This document shows, in pieces, positions 63,256 through 64,000 of a DNA stretch of 64,000 nt. Within the stretch, counting starts at the first letter, position 1; each line of letters begins with the position of its first letter. The notes below the pieces were generated by a model that was given only the letters and a program-made list of their open reading frames with translations, searched no databases and was not told the DNA's origin. The stretch is from positions 1-64,000 of the forward strand of contig VZRS01006725.1 in the NCBI GenBank assembly GCA_013398055.1, written 5' to 3'. The translations under genes were made by a program, and so were the position numbers. Source of the stretch: Ifrita kowaldi. Taxonomy: Eukaryota > Chordata > Aves > Passeriformes > Cinclosomatidae.

Positions 63256-64000
63256 ACCCAGAGACACCATCAGCCGTGCCATTACCAAGTGCAAGCTCCA
63301 CACATTCCAGCCCCTCTGTTACATAGAACACCACCCCCTGCCTGCATACTTAGGGAAGCAATTGGGTGGCTGCCTGGCTGCTATTTTCATAAAACTGTAA
63401 TCACAGGGATGGAACACGACAGTGACAGATGCACACGTAACTTCGCTAGATTTTCAAAAGATAAATTCACTAAAAAAGAGCTGAGACACCTTTTGTTAAG
63501 GCACTTACAATTTAGGAGACAGATTTACAAACACTTGCTGTTGGCTTGCTCTGAGAATCAAGGATCCTGCTGAGCATTAAGAATTATTGAAAATCAATAA
63601 ATTCGTAGTGTGCAGAAGGTCAGATGTGTTTCTAAAATACAGAGATGTACAATTAAATTATTACAGTGCATATGTGCCTTGTTTAAAAGATCTCTTTACG
63701 ACAGATTGTTATTCCCCTCAATCTATCAAGTAGTTAATTTTAAATCCTAAGGAAACACATATCCATATGTATGTTACTCTGGAAAGTTGTTATGTTGCTT
63801 TGAGCATATCAACACATATTTTTAATGTTGTTTGTACTTCTGTTTTCCTGTCAAATAGATTTCAGAGCCATTGTTATCTTTTATGCTATTTACAAAGTTA
63901 CCCCTCTGCTGTTCTACAGTACAGCTCATGAAATTTCACTTTTCAGCCTTTTTCTTCTTCTCTTTCTCCCCGCCCCAGATATCACAGTGCTCTGTCTTTA
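63256..64000. other. Non-coding stretch to window end
   Basis: AT-rich DNA without a recognised gene. The end is a pyrimidine-rich tract (about 63945-63975) followed by CCCCAG|ATATCACAG, which looks like a splice acceptor at about 63979. Only about 21 bases follow, too few to judge an exon. Confidence 0.35.

Overview
This is vertebrate, almost certainly avian, nuclear DNA, probably from a draft bird assembly. The evidence is at least six fragments of the CR1 LINE, the dominant retrotransposon of birds and other sauropsids. They show the characteristic tail (repeats around AGAATCACAGAATGG, or its complement) and, in one case, recognisable pieces of the ORF2 endonuclease and reverse transcriptase. 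The rest is AT-rich, intron- or gene-desert-like sequence with many homopolymer runs and several N-runs. No bacterial-type genes, operons, rRNA, tRNA or CRISPR were seen. Nearly all open reading frames are of chance length, and I do not recognise any complete protein-coding gene.

Layout. 1-32000: non-coding AT-rich sequence with CR1 pieces at about 1681-1866 (minus), 4466-4510 (plus) and 8813-9155 (minus). It also holds a (TTTAGA)n hexamer microsatellite at 7401-7484, a 17-N gap inside a G-run at 10322-10338, a stem-loop at 14069-14100, a candidate regulatory block at about 25980-26210 and a hairpin at 30926-30963. 32005-32125 is a plus-strand CR1 tail. 32160-33080 is the only strong CpG island, with two NotI sites, a GC box and a 19-N gap; it is the best candidate promoter and first exon in the window. 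Four exon-like segments with reasonable splice sites lie downstream on the plus strand (40258-40348, 43088-43176, 46319-46378, 51352-51471). Their phases do not all chain and I do not recognise the product, so they are leads rather than calls. 42060-42200 holds two abutting perfect octamer motifs.

Assembly structure. The clearest unusual signals are two direct duplications that each meet exactly at an N. The 958-bp block 54786-55743 is repeated as 55745-56702 around a single N at 55744. The 1344-bp block 59726-61069 is repeated as 61550-62893 around 480 Ns at 61070-61549. In both, the first copy ends at the N and the second begins right after it. This is the signature of two overlapping contig ends or haplotypes that were placed in tandem instead of merged. 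The second pair also carries an internally deleted CR1 whose ORF2 remains continue to about 63255.

The window does not show a previously undescribed gene system that I can support. The observations most worth follow-up are the two false-looking tandem duplications, the CpG island with its possible downstream exons, and the octamer and homeodomain motif clusters in otherwise empty DNA.
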